Of a stretch of 64,000 nucleotides of DNA, positions 18,092 through 26,838 are shown piece after piece. The stretch lies in NCBI GenBank assembly GCA_016714025.1, contig JADJOB010000001.1, forward strand, positions 186,001 to 250,000. The letters are read 5' to 3'. The notes beneath the pieces are model-generated. The model was not told the origin of the DNA. It saw only the letters and a list, made by a program, of their open reading frames with translations, and made no database searches. Position 1 is the first letter of the stretch. Every line of letters starts with the position of its first letter. The stretch is from Saprospiraceae bacterium. Lineage in GTDB: Bacteria; Bacteroidota; Bacteroidia; Chitinophagales; Saprospiraceae. The translations under genes were made by a program, and so were the position numbers.

Positions 18092-18098
18092 CAGTCAT

Positions 18099-18106
18099 CA
18101 AACATA
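18099..18106 (-). promoter_or_regulatory. Putative -7 promoter element (TATGTTTG) for truA
   Basis: Minus-strand match to TAnnTTTG, 7 bases upstream of the truA ATG at 18091, implying a near-leaderless message. Confidence 0.45.
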
Positions 18107-18299
18107 CAGTTAAAACCAGATTTTTAATTAACTTTATTATGAGTCAAAATTCCTTAAAAGAAAACAATAAACTTATTTATGATCCCCAAGCTATTTGATA
18201 TCAGGCTTTCTGCAAATTCATTCAGTTCGAAATTATTTTATTGGATTTTAACTCTTCAACGAAAATTAAAAAATGTATGGGTTAAAAAATACGAATAAC

Positions 18300-18325
18300 A
18301 AAAAAGGCCGGAATGTCCGGCCTTT
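18300..18325 (-). terminator. Strong intrinsic terminator of the DoxX gene
   Basis: AAAGGCCGGA (18303-18312) and TCCGGCCTTT (18316-18325) form a perfect 10-bp stem with a 3-base loop; on the minus strand the stem is followed by a run of T. It lies 20 bases past the stop of the DoxX-family gene. Confidence 0.92.
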
Positions 18326-18345
18326 CAAATATAAATTAAAAATTT

Positions 18346-18702
18346 TTATCCTATGATGCTATTGTCCTTTGCGTAGCCCCCGGCGTACATCAATGCACCT
18401 CCGGCGATTGCCAAATCTTTTAAGAAATTGCCCATATCCCCGCTCATGGCTGCACCTCTATGTATCATTAATACAAACACGATCATGAGTACTGCTAAAC
18501 AAACTGCTGCCAATTTATCATATTTGCCAATAAACACACTGACTGCAAAAGCAATTAAACAAGCTCCTACCAAATAAACCATAATCAGTCCTCCAAATGG
18601 TGGCAATCCAGCCATCAGATCGGCATACAAAAAATGATTAATTCCAAAAACAGCAATGGGTAAAGCAAATAAGTACTTACCAATTCCAATAAATGCATTC
18701 AT
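18346..18702 (-). CDS. DoxX-family membrane protein
   Basis: 118 residues with four predicted transmembrane helices. The opening (IGKYLFALPIAVFGINHFLYAD) and the helix III to IV layout (LAAVCLAVLMIVFVLMIHRG, then a short NFLKDLAIAGGALMYAG) are typical of the DoxX/DoxD-like superfamily. The name comes from a thiosulfate:quinone oxidoreductase subunit, but most single-gene members have no proven function. It stands between clpX and truA with its own terminator, so it is probably monocistronic. The 160-base upstream spacer is very AT-rich. Confidence 0.85.
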   Translation of the reverse strand: MNAFIGIGKYLFALPIAVFGINHFLYADLMAGLPPFGGLIMVYLVGACLIAFAVSVFIGKYDKLAAVCLAVLMIVFVLMIHRGAAMSGDMGNFLKDLAIAGGALMYAGGYAKDNSIIG

Positions 18703-18864
18703 GTTCGTTGAGTTTTGAAGGTTAATAAATTAATTTTTTGCAATATAATGCAATTTAATCAAATTCATATTTTTCATATATGAAATTAATTCATATTAAA
18801 TAAGTCCTATCCGTTAGTTCACAGATAATAATTAGGGAAATAATAAAATTTAAAGAATTTAGTG

Positions 18865-20118
18865 CTAGGCCGTCTTTTTAATCAATTGATTATCAATCCT
18901 TTTAAGGACATAGGCTTTGTCGATGGTAATTTTTCGATTGACTTTGTCACGATCGGTTTCAAACATAGCCTCTTTCAATACAGATTCACAAATCGAACGC
19001 AACCCTCGCGCACCTAACTTATTCTCAAAGGCCAATTCGGCAATGGTGGATACCGCTTCTTTTTTAAATTCCAATTGAATATTGTCCATTGCAAACAACT
19101 TCTGGTATTGTTTGATAATTGCATTTTTGGGTAAGGTCAAAATCTCCATCAAAGATTCTTTTGATAAGGATTCTAAATAAGCCAAAACCGGTAATCGCCC
19201 CAATAATTCCGGTATTAAACCAAATTTTTTAAGATCTTGATGGCTAACATACTTGATCAAACTCTCTTCCGATGCATCCACCCGCTCTGATGCTTGAGAA
19301 TATCCGATTACATGCGTATTTAATCGTTTTGCGATTATTTTTTCCAGGCTGTCAAATGCACCTCCGCAGATAAATAAAATATTCTGTGTATTTAATTTTA
19401 AAAATTGCTGCTCCGGATGCTTGCGCCCCCCGGCTGGTGGAACGTTGACGTCAGCGCCTTCAATAATTTTTAGCATCGCTTGTTGTACTCCTTCGCCCCC
19501 CACATCTTTAGTTAATGATGGATTTTCTGAACGTCGCGAAATCTTATCCATTTCATCAATGTATATAATTCCTTTTTCTGCTTGAAAAATATCATAATCA
19601 CAAGACTGCAGCAAACGGCTCAACATTCCTTCCACATCCTCTCCTACATAACCAGCTTCCGTAAATGAAGTGGCATCTACGATTGCAAAAGGAACATCTA
19701 AAAGCTTGGCAAGTGATTTTGCCATCAGGGTTTTCCCTGTTCCAGTTGGACCTATAAATAAGACATTTGATTTTTCAATTTCAACCTCATTGTCTTTGAA
19801 TTCAGTCAGGCGCTTATAATGGTTGTACACAGCGACCGACAAGGTTTTTTTTGCCTCATCTTGTCCGACAACATAGAGGTCCAGATAATTCTTTATAAAC
19901 TTTGGAGAAAAATGTTCCGGCAATTGAAATTCCTTTGCTTTTGTTTTTTTAGGACCACCCTTCAATAGTTCTTCCTCCACTATTTGATGCGCATGAAAAA
20001 TACAAACATCGCAAATGGATGCATTTTCTCCTTGTACTAAAATTCCAACTTCAGATTGGTTTTTACCACAAAATACACAGGTTTCATCCTGTAAATTATC
20101 AGACCTTTTTTTGGCCAT
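18865..20118 (-). CDS. clpX: ATP-dependent Clp protease ATP-binding subunit ClpX
   Basis: AAA+ unfoldase that feeds ClpP. 417 residues, normal. N-terminal C4 zinc finger (Cys14, Cys17, Cys36, Cys39) for adaptor/substrate binding, Walker A GPTGTGKT near residue 125, Walker B with IIYIDEMDKI, pore-loop motif GYVGEDVE, sensor II in LGARGLRSI. The ClpP-docking tripeptide of the IGF type is seen as IGYSQASE region variation, so docking should be checked. Five bases downstream of clpP, third in tig-clpP-clpX. Confidence 0.96.
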   Translation of the reverse strand: MAKKRSDNLQDETCVFCGKNQSEVGILVQGENASICDVCIFHAHQIVEEELLKGGPKKTKAKEFQLPEHFSPKFIKNYLDLYVVGQDEAKKTLSVAVYNHYKRLTEFKDNEVEIEKSNVLFIGPTGTGKTLMAKSLAKLLDVPFAIVDATSFTEAGYVGEDVEGMLSRLLQSCDYDIFQAEKGIIYIDEMDKISRRSENPSLTKDVGGEGVQQAMLKIIEGADVNVPPAGGRKHPEQQFLKLNTQNILFICGGAFDSLEKIIAKRLNTHVIGYSQASERVDASEESLIKYVSHQDLKKFGLIPELLGRLPVLAYLESLSKESLMEILTLPKNAIIKQYQKLFAMDNIQLEFKKEAVSTIAELAFENKLGARGLRSICESVLKEAMFETDRDKVNRKITIDKAYVLKRIDNQLIKKTA

Positions 20119-20123
20119 GGTGA

Positions 20124-20810
20124 TTACTTACGATTTCTTACTAAAACTTCGTCCACAAGCCCATATTCTTTAGCCTCACTGGCTACCATCCAATTATCCC
20201 GGTCACAATCCTGTTCGATTTTCTCATACGGTTGTTCTGTATGATATGCCAGAATTTCATAAAGTTCTTTTTTCATGGTCTTAATTAGTTGATAGGAAAT
20301 TTCCATATCACTAAATTGACCTTGCATACCTCCTGAAGGTTGGTGAATCATCACCCTGCTATGTTTTAAACAAGTGCGTTTTCCTTTGGTGCCTGCAGCC
20401 AATAATACAGCACCCATGGATGCAGCCAATCCTGTACAAATGGTAGCCACGTCTGGGTTCACATATTGCATGGTGTCATAAATTCCAAGTCCGTCAATCA
20501 CAGATCCGCCCGGACTATTGATATACATCTGTATGTCTCTTTTAGGATCTGCTGAATCTAAAAACAACAACTGCGCCTGGATGACATTTGCAACATAATC
20601 ATTTACAGGGACGCCCATAAAAATGATCCGGTCCATCATCAAACGGCTAAATACATCCATTCCAACAACATTCATTTGTCTTTCTTCGATCACCGTTGGA
20701 GTAAATCCTTTAATGTTTGGAACAGACTGCTCCATGTATTTATCTAAATGCATAGATGCCATACCAAGATGTTTGGTAGCATATTTTTTAAATTCATCTT
20801 TTGAAAACAT
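20124..20810 (-). CDS. clpP: ATP-dependent Clp protease proteolytic subunit
   Basis: Serine peptidase forming the tetradecameric Clp chamber. 228 residues including a ~25-residue N-terminal extension compared with many ClpPs, possibly a processed propeptide. Catalytic Ser131 in TGLAASMGAVLLAAG, His156 in VMIHQPSGG, Asp within DCDRDNWMVASEAKEYGLVDE. The INSPGGSV handle strand is intact. Lies 17 bases after tig and 5 before clpX, so co-transcription is likely. Confidence 0.97.
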   Translation of the reverse strand: MFSKDEFKKYATKHLGMASMHLDKYMEQSVPNIKGFTPTVIEERQMNVVGMDVFSRLMMDRIIFMGVPVNDYVANVIQAQLLFLDSADPKRDIQMYINSPGGSVIDGLGIYDTMQYVNPDVATICTGLAASMGAVLLAAGTKGKRTCLKHSRVMIHQPSGGMQGQFSDMEISYQLIKTMKKELYEILAYHTEQPYEKIEQDCDRDNWMVASEAKEYGLVDEVLVRNRK

Positions 20811-20827
20811 AATGCTTGTTTTAAAAT

Positions 20828-22201
20828 TTAGTGGTGGTGTTCATTTAATGCCTTAACCTTATCTCTGAATTGATCTAAAGAAATAGATTCTTCTTGAATT
20901 TGGATTTGTTGTTTAATCCATTCCAGTGCTTTGCGATTTTGCTCCTCAATATAATATTGAGTTGCTTTTTCCTTATTTCCTAAAGTTCTCTTTGCAAGTT
21001 CTTGCCATGATTCATCCGGTAACTGAACTCCAGGATATTGATTTTTCATTTCATTAATAACCAAATCAATAATATCTGTGACTTGCACTTCGATATTATG
21101 ATCGACAATGATTTGATCTCGAATTAGATTCCATGCCATCCCTTCTTTAAAATGCAACATGGAATGTTCAAGTTCGTGTCCTTCTTTGGTGCGCCACTCC
21201 TCATAAGATTGCTGCAACCATTTAATTAAAAAAACCTCCGGTAGATTCAGTGCTGCGCGGTTTACCATGTGCTTTACAAGTTCAATATCTAACAACTTGG
21301 TACATTCTACATCAAAATAAGACTGCAAATTGGTTCTGATATTTGTACGTAATTCTTCTTCACTATTGACTTCAGACTGAGGTCCAAATGCTTTTTTGTA
21401 AAATTCCTCTGAAAGCGCAGCAGCCTGCTTACGCATCACTTTTAATATTTTACCTTCAAAGGTATTTCCGGGTGTTTCTGCAGTGTCAGGATTAATTTTT
21501 AACAAATACTTTTTAATATCGTCTTCCGTAAGATTTTTTTCAACCTCATCCATATTAAAAACAAAAGAATCTGATTTTTTTAAGCCTGCCACTTTTTCAA
21601 AAAAAGACTCATGCATGTGTTCGCCCAACGATACCGGAAACTCTGTTTTCCAACCAGCTTCTTTTAATGTTCCGTTTTCCATTTCATAAGCCTCAATCTC
21701 AAGATAATCTTCTTTGATGATAGGCTCTTCCGTTTCTGTAGATTCCCCAAAACGATTGCGCATGTGATCCACTTCTTCTGTGATGCGTTCTTCAGGAATT
21801 TCAACTTTAAATTTTTGAATTGAAAATCCATCCAACATTTGATCAAGATGTGGCTTGGGAGCGATCCCAACTTCAAACTTAAATTCTATAGATTCATTTT
21901 GAAGATTTTCAGCTTCAGCAGGTACTGGAATTAAGTCTCCTAAAAATCGGAGTTGCTGATCCTTCTGGTAATTTTCAATTATGGCGTTTAAATTCTTTTG
22001 TAACAAATCCCCTTTGATTCCATCCCCGTATAATTTTCGCAACATACTGTCGGGAGCAGCTCCTTGGCGGAAGCCCTTAATACTGGCATTTTTCTTAATT
22101 TTCTTTAATTCTTCATCAAACTGAGGCATATAATCAGCTTGATCTAAAGTAATATTCAAATAGCCGTGATGTTCAGATATCGGTTCGAAACGTGTATTCA
22201 T
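20828..22201 (-). CDS. tig: Trigger factor
   Basis: Ribosome-bound chaperone acting on nascent chains. 457 residues. The ribosome-binding loop GFRQGAAPDSMLRKLYG near residue 43 is the Bacteroidota version of the GFRxGxxP signature. A long helical C-terminal domain with alternating charged residues follows the PPIase-like central region, which is weakly conserved. The protein ends in a natural His tail (NEHHH), also common in relatives. First gene of tig-clpP-clpX, just downstream of tRNA-Leu on the same strand. Confidence 0.94.
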   Translation of the reverse strand: MNTRFEPISEHHGYLNITLDQADYMPQFDEELKKIKKNASIKGFRQGAAPDSMLRKLYGDGIKGDLLQKNLNAIIENYQKDQQLRFLGDLIPVPAEAENLQNESIEFKFEVGIAPKPHLDQMLDGFSIQKFKVEIPEERITEEVDHMRNRFGESTETEEPIIKEDYLEIEAYEMENGTLKEAGWKTEFPVSLGEHMHESFFEKVAGLKKSDSFVFNMDEVEKNLTEDDIKKYLLKINPDTAETPGNTFEGKILKVMRKQAAALSEEFYKKAFGPQSEVNSEEELRTNIRTNLQSYFDVECTKLLDIELVKHMVNRAALNLPEVFLIKWLQQSYEEWRTKEGHELEHSMLHFKEGMAWNLIRDQIIVDHNIEVQVTDIIDLVINEMKNQYPGVQLPDESWQELAKRTLGNKEKATQYYIEEQNRKALEWIKQQIQIQEESISLDQFRDKVKALNEHHH

Positions 22202-22267
22202 GAATCAATTGAGAAATTATGAAAATCGGGTAAATAACAAGAAAGTATCCCTTATGGTTTTAAAGAG

Positions 22268-22349
22268 TGCGGGCGGAGGGAGTCGAACCCACACACCTTT
22301 CGGCACCAGATCCTAAGTCTGGCGTGTCTGCCAGTTTCACCACGCCCGC
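22268..22349 (-). tRNA. tRNA-Leu (anticodon UAG)
   Basis: 82-base class II tRNA. Acceptor arm GCGGGCG pairs with CGCCCGC followed by discriminator A; anticodon stem CCAGA/TCTGG encloses a loop with TAG at 22313-22315, reading CUA codons; a long variable arm (GTGCCGAAAGGTGT region) is typical of Leu; the T arm has GGGTTCGACTCCC. CCA is not encoded. It lies 66 bases upstream of tig on the same strand. Confidence 0.97.
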
Positions 22350-22477
22350 AAAAGCCCGGCAAAGTTAATCAATCAGAACAAATCTGATAATCTTTCCTTT
22401 TTCATTCATATATATTATTTATTTAATATGTTACCCTCTAATAACAAATAAAGTAGTATGAAAAAAGTGATTGAATC

Positions 22478-22509
22478 TTGTAAAAATCAACATTTTTGAT
22501 TTAGCTTTG
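22478..22509 (+). promoter_or_regulatory. Promoter of rel (TTG ... TAGCTTTG)
   Basis: -7 box TAGCTTTG (22502-22509) with TTG at 22478-22480 and a 21-base gap, close to the Bacteroidota consensus spacing of 19-20. The box ends 10 bases before ATG 22520, so the leader should be only a few bases. Confidence 0.6.
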
Positions 22510-22519
22510 TCATTCTGAT

Positions 22520-24754
22520 ATGGAAGCTGCGGAAACATTAGACCTCCAATTACAATTACAAAAAGAAAAGGATCAACGCTTGATCCGCGCCGCTTATCGC
22601 CGTTTATTGCGTGCAATTAGTCATAGCGAGATCGCAATTGAAGATAAAAATCAAATACGCGATGCTTTTGAATTTGCTTTAAAAGCCCATGGCAATCAAA
22701 GGCGTAAATCCGGAGAACCTTATATTACACATCCCTTAGAAGTTGCCCGAATTTGTTATGAAGAAATGGGTCTGGGTCCTACTGCAGTCATTGCGGCACT
22801 ATTGCACGATACGGTTGAAGACACCCCCGTTGAATTAGGTGACGTTGAACAACAATTTGGGCCTAAAATCACTAAAATTGTTGACGGACTAACCAAATTA
22901 GATGGTTTATACAATGTTGAAAGTCCGCAAGCTGAAAATTTCAAAAAAGTTTTATCTACTCTGGTTGAGGATGTTCGGGTCGTTCTGATCAAAATGGCTG
23001 ACCGGCTTCACAATCTTCGCACGATAGACATAATGCCCCGGCATAAACAATTAAAAATTGCTGCCGAAACCAGTTATATCTATGCGCCTTTAGCACATCG
23101 ATTGGGTCTCTATAATTTAAAATCCGAATTCATGGATTTGTGTTTGAAAATTACTGAGCCCGAATTGTATCATGAAATCAACAATAAACTAAAACAAACT
23201 CAAAAGGACCGGAATAAATTTATCAATGATTTTATCAAGCCCCTTAAAGTTGAATTAGATAAACTGAATTTAAAATATAAAATATTTGGAAGACCGAAAA
23301 CCATTTCATCCATTTCAAATAAAATCAAAACAAAAAAAGTTGCTTTTGAAGAAATCTATGATTTGTTTGCGGTCCGGATTGTTTTAGACGTTCCACTTGA
23401 AAAAGAAAAATCAGCCTGTTGGTTATTTTATAGCATAGTTACCGATGTCCATCGCCCGATTCCGGAGCGTTTAAAAGATTGGATTACCACACCAAAGTCT
23501 AATGGATATGAATCTTTACATACGACAGTAATTGGTCCAGGGGGTCGGTATGTTGAAGTCCAAATCCGATCTAAACGAATGGATGAAATTGCTGAAAAAG
23601 GATTTGCAGCCCATTGGAAATACAAAGAAGTCAATAGTCTTCAAAGTGTGTATGATCATTGGTTTGACAGCGTACGGGATGTTTTGGAAACACCACATAA
23701 CGATGCCATTGAATTTTTAAATGACTTTAAAGCAAATTTATACGGCGAGGAAGTTTACATCTATACCCCCAATGGTGATATGAAAGTTTTACCAAAAGGA
23801 GCCACCGTATTGGATTTTGCTTTTTCGATTCATACAGATATTGGATATCATGCAAGCGCTTTTAAAGTAAATAATAAATTGGTTCCAATGGGGCAAGCCT
23901 TGGAAAGTGGGGATCAGGTTCAGATTCTTACCAATAAAAATCAAAAACCAACTGAAGACTGGATTCAATTGGTTGTGACCGGAAAAGCCAGATCACGCAT
24001 TCGCACTGCTTTGAAAGAAGAAAAGAGAAAGGCTGCTGATATGGGAAAAGAAATTCTCGAACGCAAATTTAAAAATGGTAAATTATTGTTAGACGAGAAT
24101 TTAGATTTATTAGCAAAGACATTTAATTTTAAAACTCGCTTTGATTTATATTGTGCAATTGGGGAAGAACGACTGGATGTAACAGAAAGCCTTAAAACAT
24201 TTAACATTGACAAAGGGCGTCTGATAGAAATCAAACCAGAACCCGTAGAAGATAAAGAGCCCGTTGCTAAATCAGGCCCCGCTGCAGCTAAACAAAATGT
24301 AGGAATTTTGGTAAATGGCGAAAATGCACGACAGTATCATTACACCTTGGCACATTGTTGCAATCCATTGCATGGAGATGAAATATTTGCATATGTCACT
24401 ACGAATAGTGGCTTGCGAATTCACCGATCCAATTGTCCGAATGCCGAACATCTCATGGTCAATCACGGCTATCGGATTTTGAAAGCAGAATGGTCTGATA
24501 AATTGGAAGAAACCTTTAATGCAGAATTATTAATTATTGGAATCGATGACGGACCCGGTGTTATCGAAAGGCTTTCCCATCACATTTCAACTAAATTGGG
24601 CGTCAACATTACCAGCTTTAGCATCAAAGGCCACCAAGGAACTTTTGAAGGAAAAATCGGATTAACCGTAAATAATCGAACCCATTTAAATTATATCATT
24701 ACGGCCTTATCCCAGCTGGAAGGAATTTCAAGCGTTCACCGCGTTGACCATTAA
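22520..24754 (+). CDS. Bifunctional (p)ppGpp synthetase/hydrolase (Rel/SpoT family)
   Basis: Controls the stringent-response alarmone. 744 residues with the classic order: HD hydrolase domain (HPLEVARICYEE, then LLHDTVEDT with the HDxxED set intact, KMADRLHNLRT), synthetase domain (residues ~250-360, with RLKDWITTPKSNGYESLHTT), TGS domain (~405-465, GDMKVLPKGATVLDFAFSIH), Cys-rich helical region (HCCNPLHGDEIF) and a C-terminal ACT domain. The synthetase has an RxKD motif (RLKD), the signature of bifunctional Rel/SpoT rather than synthesis-only RelA. Both activities are therefore predicted. Strong promoter match close upstream; monocistronic, followed by purA 133 bases later. Confidence 0.95.
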   Translation: MEAAETLDLQLQLQKEKDQRLIRAAYRRLLRAISHSEIAIEDKNQIRDAFEFALKAHGNQRRKSGEPYITHPLEVARICYEEMGLGPTAVIAALLHDTVEDTPVELGDVEQQFGPKITKIVDGLTKLDGLYNVESPQAENFKKVLSTLVEDVRVVLIKMADRLHNLRTIDIMPRHKQLKIAAETSYIYAPLAHRLGLYNLKSEFMDLCLKITEPELYHEINNKLKQTQKDRNKFINDFIKPLKVELDKLNLKYKIFGRPKTISSISNKIKTKKVAFEEIYDLFAVRIVLDVPLEKEKSACWLFYSIVTDVHRPIPERLKDWITTPKSNGYESLHTTVIGPGGRYVEVQIRSKRMDEIAEKGFAAHWKYKEVNSLQSVYDHWFDSVRDVLETPHNDAIEFLNDFKANLYGEEVYIYTPNGDMKVLPKGATVLDFAFSIHTDIGYHASAFKVNNKLVPMGQALESGDQVQILTNKNQKPTEDWIQLVVTGKARSRIRTALKEEKRKAADMGKEILERKFKNGKLLLDENLDLLAKTFNFKTRFDLYCAIGEERLDVTESLKTFNIDKGRLIEIKPEPVEDKEPVAKSGPAAAKQNVGILVNGENARQYHYTLAHCCNPLHGDEIFAYVTTNSGLRIHRSNCPNAEHLMVNHGYRILKAEWSDKLEETFNAELLIIGIDDGPGVIERLSHHISTKLGVNITSFSIKGHQGTFEGKIGLTVNNRTHLNYIITALSQLEGISSVHRVDH

Positions 24755-24887
24755 CCGATTGGTTTTCAATACCTACAATTTCATTTACCCTATTGCTAAT
24801 TCATCTGAATCCAATTCGATTTAAAAACATATTTGTTTTTTTATAATCTAAATATTTACCTTCGCAGCAAATCAATACGCTTATAAA

Positions 24888-26156
24888 ATGCCTGTAGATG
24901 CCATTTTAGGATTACAATGGGGAGACGAAGGAAAAGGTAAAATCGTTGACTTTCTGGCTGATAAATATCAGGCTGTCTGTCGTTTTCAGGGTGGTCCAAA
25001 TGCAGGTCATACGTTGTGGATTCACGGAAAGAAATTTGTTCTTCATACCCTACCTTCCGGAGTTTTCAGGACCAATACCTTAAATCTCATAGGAAATGGG
25101 GTGGTCATTGATCCAACGACCCTGGTTAAAGAATTGGATATGTTAAATCAGGAAATACCGGATTTAAGGGATCGCCTGTACATTTCACAAAAGGCACATC
25201 TGATTCTGCCAACCCATCGCTGGATAGATCTTGCGTCGGAAGTTTCGAAAGGCAAAAATAAAATTGGATCAACTCTCAGAGGTATCGGACCCTGTTACAT
25301 GGACAAGACCGGCAGAAATGGTTTGCGCATTGGAGATCTTTTGTCAGCAAGTTTCAAACAAGACTACTATAGCTTAAAAGAAAAGCATTTACAATTTTTA
25401 AAATTATTTCCAAAAACTGAATTCCCAATTGAAGAAGAAGAAACAAAATGGTTTGAATCCATTGATCAAATCAGAACACTTCAACTGTGCGCGGGTGAAT
25501 TTTGGGTGAACCAACTATTAAATAAACAGGCAAATGTTCTGGCAGAAGGTGCTCAGGGCACCATGTTAGACGTTGATTTTGGAACCTATCCGTATGTCAC
25601 TTCATCCAATACCATCGCTGCTGGAATTTGCACTGGTTTGGGCATTGCACCAAAAAGCATTCGAAAAATCATTGGCATTGCAAAAGCCTATTGCACCCGG
25701 GTAGGTTCAGGACCATTTCCTTCAGAATTACTGGACGAAACCGGTGAACGATTGAGGAAAGAAGGCAACGAATTTGGATCTACCACTGGAAGACCCAGAA
25801 GATGTGGATGGCTCGATTTAGTCCAATTGCATTACAGTTGCATGATTAATGGCGTCAGCGATTTATGTATTACGAAACTGGATGTCTTGAATTCATTTGA
25901 AGAAATCAAGTGTGTTGATTCCTATACATTAAATACTAATCAAACTACCCTTGAATGGCCATTTGATTTGCAGCAAATAAAAAATGTAAACACATCCAGC
26001 GTACCTGGTTGGTTACAACATCTTGAACATTGTAAAATACCCGATCAACTGCCAAAACCAGTTAAAGACTTTATTAATATCCTTGAAACAAAAACCGGAA
26101 TCCCCTTATCTTACTTGTCTACCGGACCAGGACGAGATGAGTTGATTTGTTTTTAA
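24888..26156 (+). CDS. purA: Adenylosuccinate synthase
   Basis: Joins IMP and aspartate with GTP hydrolysis in AMP synthesis. 422 residues. The N-terminal P-loop GLQWGDEGKGKIVDF has the catalytic Asp and Lys, GPNAGHTLWI the catalytic His, STLRGIGPCYMDKTGRNGLR the IMP-binding region, EGAQGTMLDVDFGTYPYVTSS and GSTTGRPRRCGWLD the Mg/Asp/GTP-binding loops. Complete. Its stop codon abuts the stop of the convergent methyltransferase with no spacer. It follows rel, a (p)ppGpp enzyme; PurA is a known (p)ppGpp target in other bacteria, but the adjacency may be chance. Confidence 0.97.
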   Translation: MPVDAILGLQWGDEGKGKIVDFLADKYQAVCRFQGGPNAGHTLWIHGKKFVLHTLPSGVFRTNTLNLIGNGVVIDPTTLVKELDMLNQEIPDLRDRLYISQKAHLILPTHRWIDLASEVSKGKNKIGSTLRGIGPCYMDKTGRNGLRIGDLLSASFKQDYYSLKEKHLQFLKLFPKTEFPIEEEETKWFESIDQIRTLQLCAGEFWVNQLLNKQANVLAEGAQGTMLDVDFGTYPYVTSSNTIAAGICTGLGIAPKSIRKIIGIAKAYCTRVGSGPFPSELLDETGERLRKEGNEFGSTTGRPRRCGWLDLVQLHYSCMINGVSDLCITKLDVLNSFEEIKCVDSYTLNTNQTTLEWPFDLQQIKNVNTSSVPGWLQHLEHCKIPDQLPKPVKDFINILETKTGIPLSYLSTGPGRDELICF

Positions 26157-26834
26157 TCAGGGTTTGGGTTCTGCAATAATGATGTATTGGTATTCCAATT
26201 TACGATCATCTGAAACCAACAAACGATAGCCGGCATCCAATAAATTCTGTTCCACTTCAGATTGCGCTAATCTATTTTTTTGAGCCGGACCTATCGGACT
26301 TAACTTCTTTTTAAAATCAATTATCATGATTTTTCCACCTGGTTTGAATTTTGATTTTAACTCTTTGAGATAATTTACCCGATTGGGTAAATACGTATAG
26401 GTATTTGACATAAAAACGATATCAACTTCGGCTGGTTGTAATTTTGGGTCATTAGGAGTAGCCAATCGAGCTTCAATTTTATCTTGTAAATCTTGTTTGT
26501 AAAATTTAATTTCCTGATCCATGAGTTGAATCAATTCAGGTTCAATGTCAATGGCTATTACGTGTGCAGCTTCATAAATAAATCGAAATGAAAAATATCC
26601 ACTGCCCGCTCCAATATCTGCAACCGTTTTGCCTTCTAATGAGCCTAACATATGAATTACTTCATAAGGCTTTTGCCAAATTGTGCGATCCCGAATGTCT
26701 TCATCATTTGATTCGGAATCTTCGACAGTTATGCTATCCGCATTGTTTTTAAGCTTTTCGTAAGGCAAATGTTTTGGAGGATTTGTGCACTGTATAAAAC
26801 AAAACAAGCAACATACTCCTAAAATATAGTTCAT
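26157..26834 (-). CDS. Lipoprotein-type class I SAM-dependent methyltransferase
   Basis: 225 residues. The N-terminus (YILGVCCLFCFIQCTNPP) is a signal sequence with a lipobox ending in Cys16, so the protein looks exported and lipid-anchored. The rest is a Rossmann methyltransferase: motif I VADIGAGSGYFSFRF, motif II AIDIEPELI, post-I VDIVFMSNTYTYL, and GGKIMIIDFKKK. Known: SAM is cytoplasmic, so an envelope-anchored methyltransferase is unexpected; either the signal is misread as a membrane anchor facing inwards or the domain has another role. Four bases downstream of the PBP4 gene and likely co-transcribed with it. Substrate unknown. Confidence 0.82.
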   Translation of the reverse strand: MNYILGVCCLFCFIQCTNPPKHLPYEKLKNNADSITVEDSESNDEDIRDRTIWQKPYEVIHMLGSLEGKTVADIGAGSGYFSFRFIYEAAHVIAIDIEPELIQLMDQEIKFYKQDLQDKIEARLATPNDPKLQPAEVDIVFMSNTYTYLPNRVNYLKELKSKFKPGGKIMIIDFKKKLSPIGPAQKNRLAQSEVEQNLLDAGYRLLVSDDRKLEYQYIIIAEPKP

Positions 26835-26838
26835 GTGT

